A DNA stretch of 64,000 nt, from NCBI RefSeq assembly GCF_963678635.1, contig NC_087071.1:28801325-28865324 (forward strand). The letters are read 5' to 3'. The translations under genes were made by a program, and so were the position numbers. Under the pieces are notes generated by a model, which made no database searches, was not told the origin of the DNA, and saw only the letters and a list, made by a program, of their open reading frames with translations. Source of the DNA: Symsagittifera roscoffensis. Its lineage: Eukaryota > Xenacoelomorpha > Acoela > Convolutidae. Shown here piece by piece: positions 52,356 through 63,812 of the stretch; positions within the stretch are counted from its first letter, which is position 1, and each line of letters starts with the position of its first letter.

Positions 52356-52940
52356 ACACTTGTCAACAATGATGGATGCAAATTTTGATGTGTACTAAAA
52401 TCAAAATCAGCAAAATATCGCTCAAACAAATTAACTTTGCAGATCTTCACAAAAACATGAAAGAAAAACACAAAAAACCTGCGATGCCACAAGTTATCCA
52501 GCAAACTCTGTGATGCAGCATAGCGATACATCATGCAGATACTCATTAATTAATTTGAAAAATATAGCTAAGCTCTGTGATGCGTTTACCTATCTAACAG
52601 CTTGAAACTTTTTTGGGAGTTGAAAAACCTACGACAAAAAATAAACCCACGTCCAGATTCACAAAAATTGATGGACGCAATTTTTTGCTCGCTTTTTGCT
52701 GAATATCAATCGGCGCCATCGGTCTAAGTTTTTATATATGAACGATTAAATAGGTTTTTTAAACGCTCAATTCTTTTCGAGTTAAATTGTTTACATAACG
52801 AGAGTTGGAGCAAATCTAATTTCACTAACTTTTTTGATGAATTATTAGAACAAAAATGAATCAAAATTTTTTTTGGTACTTACTGTCAGTTTTAGCCAAT
52901 TGATTTCTCTTCCATCGTTAACTCTTTTTTTATCAATTCA
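52356..52940. other. No gene recognised
   Basis: Stop-rich, no repeat except the X-exon-2-like block that begins just after this interval. Confidence 0.35.
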
Positions 52941-52944
52941 AACT

Positions 52945-53025
52945 TTTGACACAGAGATAAAGCGGAGCTGTGCACCATTTGTAATACCGCACAACCAACA
53001 TTGCAAGCAAGCCGAGAAAAAAACA
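52945..53025 (+). pseudogene. Orphan second exon of family X
   Basis: ACACAGAGATAAAGCGGAGC and TGCACCATTTGTAATACCGC match the second exon found after each tandem X copy at 56.49, 57.86, 59.52 and 60.32 kb (ACAGAGGTGAAGCGGAGCTA type), including its acceptor. No first exon lies upstream within 1 kb. It implies an old X copy once lay to the left, where lipase/J-like genes now sit, or a local rearrangement. Confidence 0.45.
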
Positions 53026-53219
53026 TAACAAAAACTAAATTATGAAAAAAATCAAAAAAAGTGTCAAGAATCACAAAATCTGAAATAATTTTTTTTCAGC
53101 TTGAGAAATCCCTGGATTTTTTATCGGGGCGTTAAAAACGACAAATTTTAAAAGACTCTAACTGAGCCAAAACAGATTTTTATTCCTTTTGTCGTTCCAA
53201 GAGAGAGTCGTAAAAATTA

Positions 53220-54426
53220 TGTTTTCCTTCAAAGGTTGCAAAATAGGACAATAAACCGATTGAAAATGCCAAAATTGATACAGAGGCTGAAAAAATCAAA
53301 TCAATCGCCAGAACAATTAACGTTGCTCATTGTAAGAGAGAATTTGACAACTAAGACGTTAAGATTTAAATTGATAAAAAACGACATCATTTTCCCTATC
53401 GGAACTCGCTCAGTTTACAAAAATGAATCATTGATAGTTGAAAAACCTTATTTCTCCCAATTTCAAAATCAGTGTCCACCAGAAAAAGTTGGCGAACAAT
53501 AATTTCCTCCTTAAATCTATCTCCATCTCCCCCTTCTTGCATCATAATATTGTTCAACTCCGCCACTTTATCACTTGTTTTCCTTTGCTTTGCTCAAAGT
53601 TCACTCCTCATTGTTGTTGAAATAGCTCGCTCACTCTTTTTTTCACAACACCTACATTTAGTTGATTGCTTGTAAAATGAAGGTGCTTCTTGGCAACGTG
53701 ACAGTTCGTCTCTTCCTTCTTTGCATGAAATTGTTTAACTCCGCCACTTTATGACTTGTTTTCCTTTGCTTTGCTCAAAGTTCACTCCTCATTGTTGTTG
53801 AAATAGCTCGCTCATTTTTTATTCACAACACCTACATTTAGTTGATTGCTTGTAAAATGAAGGTGCTTCTTGGCAACGTGACAGTTCGTCTCTTTCTTCT
53901 TTGTATGAAATTGTTTAATTCCGCCAATTTATCACTTGTTTTCCTTTGCTTTGCTCAAAGTTTACTCCTCATTGTTGTTGAAATAGCTCGCTCACTCTTT
54001 TTCACAACACCTACATTTAGTTGATTGCTTGTAACATGAAGCTGCTTCTTGGCAACGTGATAGTTCGTCTCTTTCTTCTTTGTATGATATTGTTCAACTC
54101 CGCCACTTTATCACTTGTTTTCCTTTGCTTTGCTCAAAGTTCATTCCTCATTGTTGTTGAAATAGCTCGCTCGCTCTTTTTCACAACACCTACGTTTAGC
54201 TGATTGCTTGTAACATGAAGGTGCTTCTTGACAACGTGATAGTTTGTCTCTTTCTTCTTTGTATGAAACTGACAGTTTGAATTTTAATATTCCCCTTTTT
54301 CACATCTCTTTCCTTGTCTAGCTGCCCGTTGTCAATATAATCTTCGACACAGACATCGCTTTTGTTTTTTTTTGTTTCAGTAAAGGGCTTACCTAAAAAT
54401 GAACCTGGTACTTTGAGAACGTTCAA
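53220..54426 (-). pseudogene. Family C (block C) with fourfold internal tandem repeat
   Basis: Reverse strand, from the right: VPGSFLGKPFTETKKNKSDV and EDYIDNGQLDKERDVKKGN (54420-54290), then four units of about 180 bp (see repeat). Each unit encodes KKRRDELSRCQEAPSFYKQ, STKCRCCEKKSERAIST and AKQRKTSDKVAELNNI, with the frame broken by one or two bases per unit. Then the unique end MMQEGEMEIDLRRKLLF (about 53540-53490) aligns with EEEGENGEKLEEELSD of the 33.4-33.9 kb copy. The Cys pairs and QRK-SDxVA-LN block identify it as family C. A non-functional copy. Confidence 0.6.
53540..54275. repeat. Four tandem 179-181 bp repeats
   Basis: TTGTTCAACTCCGCCACTTT starts at about 53550, 53731, 53911 and 54090 (period 181, 180, 179). 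Units differ by a few substitutions and one-base indels. Each holds a 60-codon forward ORF (KVLLGNVTVRLFLLCMKLF type, hydrophobic), but the reverse strand carries the homology to family C. The unit equals one C exon including its Cys pairs. Confidence 0.9.
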
Positions 54427-54850
54427 AAACTGATAATCAGAAATATAAACCGAGTTTTAAATAATGACGTAACTTAGTTTTTCAGTCGGTTCAAGAAAAG
54501 AAATGAAGAAATTATGAAAGTGGAAAAAGTTAATATGGTTTTTTCCGATGAGGAATCAAAAATAATGATTTTTTCCAACACAACAAACGTATAAATACTA
54601 ATTTTAACATTTTCGCCTTGGCAAATTTCCTTTTATGGTCATGACGTCATTTCTTCATTACAAACGACTTTATCATCACGCATAATTCCATTTTTGGCAA
54701 TGACGCTACTTTTATAAAGAAGTGGCGTCCTCGCCTATGCAAATTCGTTTTCAAAGAAGTTTTAATTTTGGATATTCTGTAATTGTGGGAACTTTTGTTT
54801 CTTTTCCAAAGAAAATATCAACCAACCAGATATCAGCAGTTTCTAAACAT
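54427..54850. promoter_or_regulatory. Divergent C/Y promoter with TGACGTCA (block C)
   Basis: TGACGTCA at 54642-54649 preceded by TTCCTTTTATGGTCA, as at 34191-34205 (TTCCTTTTATGTTAA), and a decayed TGACGC at 54700. Position between C (-) and Y (+) is the same as in block B. Confidence 0.5.
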
Positions 54851-55360
54851 GACTTCGATTGAAAATAATCTTTTTGCGGAAATGACTATTCAAATCACCA
54901 AGTTACTCTACAATACAAAAAATTGGCCAGTGATTTCCTTATTGATAAAACGGAGGTAATTTTTTTTTAATTTTTCGCCACTTTTCTGACGTTTTTGTTG
55001 TCCTAAAAAGGGTTCTGCCGTTAAGTGAAGTTCTTATTGGGACAGTAACTCAATCAAAGACTTTATTTTTGATCCAAGTATTGCGAACCAAAGTGTATCA
55101 ATTTTGGTTGAATGGAACCTGACAAAAATATTTGTTTTGTCCTCAGAACATTGAAATTATTCAAAACGTCGCTTGAAAGAATATCAAAAAACTACTTTTT
55201 ATAACCTACCCGAAACGCAAAAACGTCAAAACTCATATGAAGCATTTCTCTTTTTCTCCGCTTTAAAAAAAAATTCGATATTCAAAGTCCTGTAAGTCAG
55301 GTTCGATACAAAAATTCCTGAGATTTGCTTTCCTTCTAAAAATACATCAAAATTGAAAAA
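54851..55360 (+). pseudogene. Family Y (block C), decayed
   Basis: Pieces aligned with the Y copies: LLYNTKNWPVISLLIKRR (about 54904-54957), RFCCPKKGSAVK (about 54988-55024), DFIFDPSIANQSVSIL (about 55059-55107), then KTTFYNLPETQKRQNSYEAF and FSALKKNS. Many stops and shifts. Confidence 0.5.
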
Positions 55361-55980
55361 TTTGATTATTTTTGATTTTTTTTTAAATCAGTAATTTTCA
55401 ATGATTATATAGAAGAAATTAAAGTGACTGCAAGGGAAAAAAACTTTTTGCTTTTCAAATCACTTTTTTTTCAGCAAACAATTTCGGGTCAATTATTCAA
55501 ATCATTTCTTTTTTGCAAGCTTTTACTGATTTGGAAGATTTATATTTTTTGAAAATAATTTGACATCAGATACGAAGTTTGAAATAAACAATATTTCCGA
55601 TGGAAACGAAAGATGGTAAAATATTCCCAAAACGGAAACTTTCCGAAAATATTCCCAAAATCCGATCGGATAGGTTTTTTTAATAACAATTACCAAGAAA
55701 AGAAGCTGAAAAACGATTAGAAACGACTACAGTCTATCTGAACAGAATTTACTCAGGTTGATTAAACACGCACAGGTAAAACGATGAAACCTTTATTATT
55801 AAGTGAAAATTGTTTTCGTTTTCTCTTCAGCTACAATCAACTACGATAGTCAGTTCCTATCAGCTCCATTCTGCGAGTCCTCAGTCTTCAAATTCGTTAG
55901 CTTTAAATCAACATCAGCTCGTGATATGTCATGATAAAATTTCTCAATCCAGGAAATTGTATTTTTTTCCTTTGTAAAAT
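55361..55980. other. X upstream region (block C, first copy)
   Basis: No gene. Contains CAGCTACAATCAACTACGAT and TTCCTATCAGCTCCATTCTG at about 55830-55875, repeated upstream of the second and third X copies (about 57215, 58845, 58917). The GATTGG array of blocks A and B is not evident; single AATTGG/ATCGG-like words remain. Confidence 0.4.
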
Positions 55981-56574
55981 TTGGATTTGGTTTGGTTCCA
56001 TTTCGGGATAAAGATTCTTGAGTCACCGTTGCCCAAAATATTCCCGGAATCCAAGATGGTCACATGCCAGAAGTCAGGGAAAAGAATTTAGTGATAGTGA
56101 AATCGCTCTGATGTCCATCAACGTGAACAAGCTAGGAATCATGGGATTGATATCAGATAATGCAGACAACGTTGTGACGGATTATCGCTTCTTCCTTGGC
56201 TCCAAATTTATTCCTCAACTTTGAACGACTTTTTCTTCCAATTGGAGCAATCTGCCAAGAACTTAACTAGAATTGAAGAGGATCAGTGATTTGGAGAGCC
56301 ATCAACTCCATTGAGCAGTCCAACCAAAGAGTCACCGGCGTCTAAAGTAAGACTGTTTTCGCTTTTCACTCGGAATTTTAAAAAAATCAGCACTCAGCTT
56401 TTCGACGCTCTCTAATTTGCAAGTAAAAGGGTTGCTATTTTTTGCTTTGCAAATTGTATTTGTCCGAAATAATGGTTTTTACACAGAAGTGAAACGAGGA
56501 CAAGCATCAATCATGATACACCAAACGCGAACCACTGCACGCTACTAAAAAGTGAGAGAGATGAAAATAACTAG
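55981..56574 (+). pseudogene. Family X tandem copy 4a, two exons
   Basis: Exon 1: blocks SHRCPKYS / HMPEVREK-like, VNKLGIMGLISDNADNVVTD, SKFIPQL with a stop, then an acidic/Ser end, LFDAL at 56418. The donor is GCAAGT (56419) where sisters have GTAAGT. Acceptor TTTACACAGAA, exon 2 from 56489: ETRTSINHDTPNANHC, TAG at 56572-56574. Intron about 70 nt. Frameshifts in exon 1. Confidence 0.55.
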
Positions 56575-57360
56575 GTGGAAAAAAAGGAAACACCATAAAC
56601 TCGATCACAGAAAAACAAGCTAAAAACATAGCCACTAAAATTAAGCCCGCTATAAGTGTTTTCCGAGCATCTACTAAACCAAAAAAGTGGCTTCAAGCCA
56701 ATTGATCCAAAAACAAAAGCTTAAAGGAATTCGGTTTCATAAAAAATTACCATTCTTTTGGCAACACGAAAGATCGAATCCCAAACAAACAAAACAGATA
56801 AGAAACACAACCACTAGCATCACGCAAGCTCTTGAATTTTTCCGATCGTCAAATAACTAACAGATGCCAATTGAATCTAAAACAAAAATGCCGTAGGAAA
56901 TGGTTTTCATGGAAAACTTTTTGAAATACGAAAAACCCAATTTCTGAAAAACAGACGAAAAACACAGCCTGCAGCATAAAAAAAGCTTTAATTTTTTTCA
57001 AAGTAAGTTACATCAGATACGACATTCTAAATAAACAATATTTCCAATGGAAACGACACATTGTAAAAAAGTTCCTAAATTTGAAACTTGATTCCAATTG
57101 GAAAGGAATTTTTATTAAAAAAGAAGCTGATTAAGGATTGAAAAAAGCTGCAGTTTATTCATGTTGAATTGCAGAAACCTTCAGATAAGGTAAATTTTTT
57201 TTCGATTTCTATTCAGCTACAATCAACTACAATAAACAATTCCTTTCAGCTCCATTCTGCTATTCTTCAGTCTTCAACTTCTGCATCTCTAAATCAACCT
57301 CAGCTCGTGGTTCGAAAAATTTCGTCAATCCAGAACAAAAATCGTTCTCTTTTGTTGATT
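56575..57360. other. Inter-copy spacer 1 of the X array
   Basis: Similar to spacers 57893-58990 and 59587-60117: short blocks GATCACAGAAAAACA, AGCATC(A/A)AGCAAGCTTTT, TTTCCGAGC-ATC, GGTTGTCATAAAA. They repeat several times within each spacer, so the spacer itself is built of shorter (about 170-190 bp) repeats. Confidence 0.5.
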
Positions 57361-57892
57361 TTAGCCCTGATTAGGTTCAAGTTCGATAGGTTCTTGAGTC
57401 TTCTTTTCCCAATTGAATCTCTCAATCAAAGTTCGACACATGCCTCAACTCAGGAGAGTAGAATTTAGAGATCATCATACGCACCTGATGCCAGTCACTT
57501 TGAATCAACTCGGAACCATGGAGAAGATATCAAGTAATGCAGACATCGTTGGTATGTATTATTCCAAGTTCCCTTGCTCCAAGTTTTTAGCTCAAAATGT
57601 GAACAACTAATTTTCTTCCGCTGGAAGCGATCTGTCAACAATCTAAGAGCTGTTGAAGAAGATGAAGGGTTTGCAGAGACATCAACTTTAATTAGCGGTC
57701 CAGCTAGAGAGTCAACAGCGGCTGAACCAAGACTGTTTGTGCGTTCCCTTGAGAATTTACGAACTCAGCTTCTCGACAACTCTCTGATCTGTAAGTTAAA
57801 AGGTTGCTATCTTCTGTGGTGAAGTTTGTATTTGCAACTACTCATTTTTACACAGAGGTGAAGCGGCGTTAGCTACGCATCATTTGCGATAA
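57361..57892 (+). pseudogene. Family X tandem copy 4b, two exons, best splice evidence
   Basis: Exon 1 aligns residue by residue with X copy 1: VFFSQLNLSIKVRHMPQLRR, HHTHLMPVTLNQLGTMEKIS, NADIVGMYYSKFPCSKFLAQ, one frame break, then RAVEEDEGFAETSTLI, ENLRTQLLDNSLI. Donor GTAAGT at 57791, acceptor TTTTTACACAGAG ending 57857, intron 67 nt. Exon 2 EAALATHHLR and TAA (57890). It shows that the real X C-terminus is reached by splicing. Confidence 0.6.
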
Positions 57893-59040
57893 ATTAACTT
57901 GCACCCTTGCAAACTACTAAATAATAATATAGAAGTAAAAATGTGAAAAAAAACTGGAAAAACCAGAAGTTCGATCACAGAAAAACAGAATAGAAACAAA
58001 GTCATCAGCAAATTGCAAGCTTTTAAGTTTTTTCCGAGCGGCCACAGCACATGGTTTGACGCCATCCGACAAGAAAACTGAAATGGCAGAGGAACTGCCA
58101 TAAAAATTACTTTTTTTGGGATTACGAAAAAATCAATCTCGCAAAAACAGGAGACTAACACTACCACTAGCAATAAGCACGCTTTTGGTAATTTCCGAGC
58201 AATCATTAAGCCAAAACAAATGGTTGAACGACAACTGATCCAAAATTGAAACCATCAAAGGAAATGGTTATCATAAGAAACATTACATTTTTTTGGCATC
58301 AAAAAAGAATAAATCTCAAAAACACAAAACCGCTGAGAAACACAACCTCTAGCATCAAGCAAGCTTTTATTACTTTTTGATCATCCAATACACTAACCAC
58401 AGGTGGTTAGATATAAATTGAGCTTAAAACCAAAAAAAAAGAAATGGTTGTCATAAAAATGTTGAAAAGCAGACGAAAATACTCACTCTTGAAAAACAGA
58501 CGAAAAACAGCCTACAGTTGAAAAACAATTTTTAAAAATTTTTTCAAAGTAAGTTACATCAGATACAAATTTTTAGATAAAAAGTTTCCCGATTGAAACG
58601 GTTCATTATGGAAAGATTACAAAAATGGAAACCTAATTCCGATTGGATAGATTTTTTAAAAATTATCAAGGAAAGAAGCTTATTGAAGATTGGAAAAACC
58701 TTAAATTTATACAAAGAAATCATTTTGATTGATTAAACTCACATAAGTGGATCGAAGAAACGTTCATCGTGAAGTAAAAATAAGGATTATTTTTTTTCAT
58801 TTTCTATTCAGCCAGAAGCATTTTTCATTTTCTGTTCAGACACAATCAACTACAGTAACTAATTCTTTTGAGCTCCATTCTGCTTACCTTCAGTGTCTCT
58901 CTAAATCATCAGACACAATCAACTACAGTAACTAATTCCTTTGAGCTCCATTCTGCTTACCTTGGTGATTCCAAAACTGTTACACAATTATTTTTTTTGT
59001 AGAATTTGGCCCTGACTCAGTTCAAGTTCGGTGTAGCGCT
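57893..59040. other. Inter-copy spacer 2 of the X array
   Basis: Repeats as in spacer 1. A 72-bp tandem duplication at about 58839-58975 (CAGACACAATCAACTACAGT, AGCTCCATTCTGCTTACCTT twice) duplicates the X upstream block. Confidence 0.5.
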
Positions 59041-59586
59041 TCTTGAGTCTTACTTACCCAATTGAATCTCTCAATCTAAGTTTGGCACATGCCTGAAGTC
59101 ATGAGAATATACTTTAGTGATTATCACATTCATCTGGTGCTCATCACCATTAAACAACTAGGAACCATGGGGATCATGTCAGGTAATGCAGATATCGTTG
59201 GGATGAATTAATCCAAGTTCCCTTGCTCTAAAGTTGTGGCTCAAAAGGTGAACAATTTTTGTTCCCCCGGAAGCGATCTGTCAAAAATCTGAGAGCTGAT
59301 AAAGAGGAAGAAGTTTTTGCCGAGCAATCAACTCTTTAGAGCTGTCCTGACAGAGAGTCACATGCGGCTAAACCAAGACTGTTTTTGCATTTCACTAAGA
59401 AATTGCAAAAAATTGAGAGCTCATCTTCTCAATAACTCTCTGGTCTGTAAGTAAAATGATTGATATCTCCTGCTTTCATTATGTAACTGTCCCAACTGGT
59501 GTTTTTTTTACAGAGGCGAATCGAAGTTACGCATCAGTTGCGATACAACAAACGTTTACCATTGCAAGCTAATAAATGTCAGTTAG
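59041..59586 (+). pseudogene. Family X tandem copy 4c, two exons
   Basis: SLTYPIESLNLSLAHA/HMPEVMRIYF-type start, LTIKQLGTMGIMSGNADIVG, then SKFPCSKVVAQKVNNF, frame breaks, end SSSQ/LNNSLVC at 59446. Donor GTAAGT (59447), acceptor TTTTTTACAGAG ending 59515, exon 2 ESKLRISCDTTNVYHCKLIN, TAG 59584-59586. Confidence 0.55.
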
Positions 59587-60117
59587 ATAGAAATAACTAA
59601 AGAGAACAAAAAAAAGAACCAGAAGTTTGATCACAGATAAACAGATTAGAAACAAAACCACCAGAAATTTGCAAAATTTTAGTATTATGCGAGCGACGCT
59701 AGGTCAAAAACACGTGGTTAAATGTCAATCGATCCGAAAAATAAAATGGCAGAGGAATTGTCATAAAAATTTAACATTTCTTTTGAGAATACGAAAATTT
59801 CAACATCGCAAAACAGGCGACCAACACAATCTCTGGCAATACGCACGCTTTTAGTATTTTCCGACCATCCAGTAAGCTAAAACAAGAGGCTAGACGACAA
59901 CTGATTCAAAAATAAAAGTAACAAAGGAAATGTTTGTCATAAAAGTTTTGACACAAAACTCAAAAACACAAAACAGCGGAGAAACGCAAACACTAGCATC
60001 AAGCAAGATTTTGTTACTTTTTGGTCATCCAATAAACTAACAACAGCTGGTTAGATACTAATTGAACCTAAAACAAAACGCCAAAGGAATTGGTTGTCAT
60101 AAAAGTTTCATTTTTTG
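59587..60117. other. Inter-copy spacer 3 of the X array
   Basis: Same repeat types as the other spacers (GATCACAGATAAACAGATTA, TTTTCCGACCATCCA, GGTTGTCATAAAAGTTTCAT). No gene. Confidence 0.45.
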
Positions 60118-60394
60118 TAGGGGTTTGCAGAGCCATCAAATCTTTTGAGTTTTCCAGTCAGAGAGTCACCAGCGGCTAAACCAAGACTGTTTTTGCGTTT
60201 TACCGAGAAATTGCAAAAAATGAGCGCTCATCTTCTCGACAGCTTTCTGATTTGTAAGTACAATGGTTGCTATCTTCTGCTTTGCAATTTGCATTTGTTC
60301 CAACTAGTAGTTTTTACACAGAGGTGAAGCGGAGCTACGCATCATTTGCGATACAACAAACCGGTACCATTGCAAGCTTTTAAAGGATCACTGA
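60118..60394 (+). pseudogene. Family X tandem copy 4d, 3' half only
   Basis: Begins within exon 1 at the acidic end (GFAEPSNLLSFPVRESPAAK, PRLFLRFTEKLQKMSAHLLD, SFLI). Donor GTAAGT at 60254, acceptor TTTTTACACAGAG ending 60323, exon 2 EAELRIICDTTNRYHCKLLK, DH, TGA 60392-60394. Exon 2 is cleanest here. The 5' half is missing, so the array ends in a truncated unit. Confidence 0.6.
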
Positions 60395-61810
60395 GCTAGA
60401 AATATCTGAGTTGAAAAAGTGCAAACACCAGAAATTCGATCAGAGAAAAACAGACTAGAGACACAACAACCAGTAATTAGCAAGCTGTTATTATTTTTCG
60501 AGCTTTCTCTAGGCTAAAAAACGTGGCTAGATGTCAATTGTAACAGTTTCAGTTACAAAATTATCTTACAAAAAAAGTTAAAATTTGTGCTAACTAAGTT
60601 GACAAAAAGTACGCGGACAATCAATTGGCCACTTATTTTTTAATAGTAAATATTATAGGTTTACAAAAAGAAGTGCTTGCCGGATTTGAAAGTAGTCTCT
60701 TCAAAATTTTACCCAGTAATTAAACTCAAATTTTCGAGAAATTGAGCGTGGCTGATTGCTTCAGAATTGAATGATGCAGAAATGGTTTAGTGATTTTGTT
60801 AAATTAGTTGTTAAATAGAAATAAATTTGATATTCCAGTTTGATAACGCTTGCTAATCGCCAGCGTAAATAGATAATGATTACTGAAGTGCTGCTTTTAC
60901 TAAAAAAAATTTCAAAAAAACGAATTTTGCATCTTGCAATAAACTCTTCAAACATCTTGCACAGTTTCAAAAACAAGGAAACCTTCTGTTTTTTTTTGCG
61001 GAAATGATCACAATTTTTTGCCGGCATCTTAAATAGATTTTTTCAATTTGTTGTAAGAAAAATTATTTTTGGACAGAAGTTGAAAAAACTATAACAATTT
61101 TTTTTAACTTTTCCCAAATTGTTCACAACAATTACTGTACAGAATTGGAAAGAAAATCAGAATTTCTCTTTGGTTCCTGCAGAAAATATCAAAAAGAACC
61201 TTGTACAAAAAACAAAAATTTTACTGGCATTGTTTTTAATTGAAATTTATGAAAACGTTCGATATTTGTTCCGCTGTTTATAATTGAGCAAAATCAATTT
61301 TTGCATGAAAATTGATACATAACGACAAAAAACGCAGTGTAAAAAATAGGGAGTAGGGTTCAATTTCAACGAAATTAAAATTTTCTAAACAATAATTAAA
61401 CTTTTTTTTGTTATCACCTTGTTGATTTTTTGCATCACACCAGAAAAAATAGATAAATATCAATATTTACCTAGTTCTCTAATTAGGCAACGAAGTTTGT
61501 GATTTTTGCGAAATATTAGAGAACAAATTTTGCACAACTGCCAGAAAATAATAACTGAAGTTTGCTTGCTTGTTTTTCAAAAAAAACCAATACAAATTTC
61601 TGATACATGTTGACATATACGCGCAAATTTCTGCACCCTGTGCGCAAAACTTCCGAATAAGTTTTGCGGATCTTTCAATTACAATCTTTTTGTGTATGTT
61701 TAAAAACAGTTTAACTTACAATACCTTTGTTTTTGACTTTTTTCTACAGTAGGCGTTTCTCTGCAACACTGGGTGAGTTTTCTGGAAATGTAAGTCTTAA
61801 GCTGTGTTCG
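60395..61810. other. Spacer between X array and Z (block C)
   Basis: No gene. It occupies the slot of the minisatellite in block A; only scattered GCAAA..TTTTT words remain. Shared with block B near its end: TTTCTGCAACACTGGGT... vs CTTTGCAACACTGGGTACTT (about 61757 and 36873). Confidence 0.4.
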
Positions 61811-62770
61811 ACTGCTCGGTTCAGTTGATTGATTCTTTTGTCACTTGATGGCTTCACATTGGAATGGAAATGGTGTTTCTAAAAATAAAAAAAACAGTCA
61901 GCAATATAGTAAGTGGTGCAATACTAACCTAATAACCGCAAAAATTGATCGAGCGATGGTCCAATTAATACTGAATGGAAGTTGCAATCGTCCAGTGGTC
62001 TTGGGTAATTATGAACTTTTTATACAAACTGTCTGGAACAAAGATAAACGAGATTTTCAATTGTAATTTGATTGATTATTAAAATAGGCTTCAAACATAG
62101 CAGATGCCAACAACAATTACTTGTTGAAGTTAATTTAAATGACAAATGATCTGTTTTTAGAGCATCTCTAACAACTAACCAATGCCATTTTCGGTTTATC
62201 GTCTACTCATTTCTCTTTATTATAAAAAATAAATCCTCAATTGGAACGTACAGTGAACCATCTGCATTTCCTATCACTTTCCAAACAATTATTTTTCTAC
62301 TACTTCTACTGATAAATTAGATCTGAAGGTCACGTCAGAGAGAACTTTTCGAAAGAAATATCCTTCTTAACAAAATTAACATGGTTTACTTGGTCTCAAA
62401 AACTTAACAATAGAAAATTTTTTCTCCATCTACTAAAAAGTGACTTGCGACAAACCGATATGTCCCAGCAAATCTTTCTTGTTGAAAAAGAAGAAGAAAT
62501 AACTTCAATAATCCAAATCATTATCATTGATTATGCTGAAAAACCTCTGTACCTGTCTTAAATTCGAGCCGTGTTCTGGTAAGGATTCAACTACCGAGCA
62601 GGAATTCGTAAACCGCCATAATTCGTAAACCGCGAAATAAAAAAGAATGAGGAATGTTGACAGAATCGAAGGAAGTTTGAGCAGGCACGGCTGAAATCAG
62701 ACTCCACTGTTCACTACAAAGGAAAATGAAATCCTGAAACAAGTTGTAAACTATACTTTGAACGGATTTA
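61811..62770 (+). pseudogene. Family Z (block C)
   Basis: TCAGTTGATTGATTCTTTTG, then a 73-codon open stretch to 62066 (SHWNGNGVSKNKKNSQQYSK ...). Blocks HSRCQQQLLVEVN at about 62096-62140, YSEPSAFPITFQTII at about 62248-62295, DLRQTDMSQQIFLVEKEEEI at about 62450-62505, DSTTEQEFVNRHN at about 62585-62625. These align with 36.9-37.9 kb. Several stops and shifts. Confidence 0.55.
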
Positions 62771-63812
62771 AAGAACTCACTTAATTCTTGGCAGACACTA
62801 CGTTCGTTAACTTCTGCACTATTCCTTATTTTTAATGAATCATTTGAAGGAAATGTTTTAATTCAAAGGGTCTTTTTGTAATTTTTTCCAGCTTAGGAGT
62901 ATGAGTTGGAACAGTGGTTTTCCATTTCCAAGAAACAATTCTTTAAAGCTTCATTTTAAATTAAATCTCTTTCATTTCGATTTACTGGTTTTACATGACA
63001 ACAATTGGGATACAAGCTAAAAAATTTCTCAGTTTGAGTCGATATTGCTTAAAGGAAGATCTAAAACTTGCCAAAATTACTGTTCAGATAACAAAAAAAA
63101 ATGATCCTATAGAATATCGTGGAAAACAAAATGAAAAATTGAATCTTTCATCGGTGTACTATAAAAAATGAATGCTCCCAAAATGAATGAAATTCTCAAA
63201 GTAATTGAGATGAAATAGCAGGATTTTTCGAAAAAAAGAAAGTACATAGTTTGTTTGCACATGCAGAGGTTTATACCCGGGTATGTTCCTATACAAATTG
63301 GGTTAAAAACTTCCCTGTGTCTGATTGGATACAGAATATCCTGCATGGTTAGTTTTTTGCAAACTCCGAGATCTTCCTTCTCCATGCAAATCGACATAAT
63401 ACTCATCGTCAGTGTAAAGATGCATCTAGCCTTCATAATCGTGTGTTATCATGCTCACGAGTCTGGTTTGTTTTTCTGTTTTTTTAAAGGAAAAAAGTTG
63501 TTTCACCAAAATATGTATCAGAGAAATTCAGAGAAAAGAGTTAAAAATATGAATCTAGTTGTTTTGGTTTTTGAACGCAATGATAATACCAGAGTATGAG
63601 GTGCGGGAATAAAAGCCGATGGATGAACAGTGATTAAATGTTTGCTCCTCCCAATAAATTCGAACCACTATGTCATTATGCTTGGCATAGCGGGTGTCTT
63701 CATGAAATCAATGAGAACTCAAAAAAAATAAATTGAGCACGAAAAATTATTTATAAACCCTGCTTTTACAGAAACAGGATGTTTTGCAGAAGGTTAACAA
63801 ATTTGATAAATT
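62771..63812. other. Spacer between Z and V (block C)
   Basis: Alignable in pieces with 37.9-38.6 kb. The forward ORF 63255-63599 (TTG start) and the overlapping reverse ORF 63107-63436 have no support and are not called. Confidence 0.35.

Noticed and set aside
53236-53502. 88-codon forward ORF
   Set aside because: Starts at TTG; the reverse strand aligns with the C-terminal part of gene C.
53842-54203. Repeated 60-codon hydrophobic forward ORFs
   Set aside because: Open frame follows from the 180-bp repeat period. Homology to gene C is on the other strand.
63107-63599. Overlapping ORFs on both strands
   Set aside because: Non-ATG start on +, no counterpart in block B at 38.0-38.6 kb.
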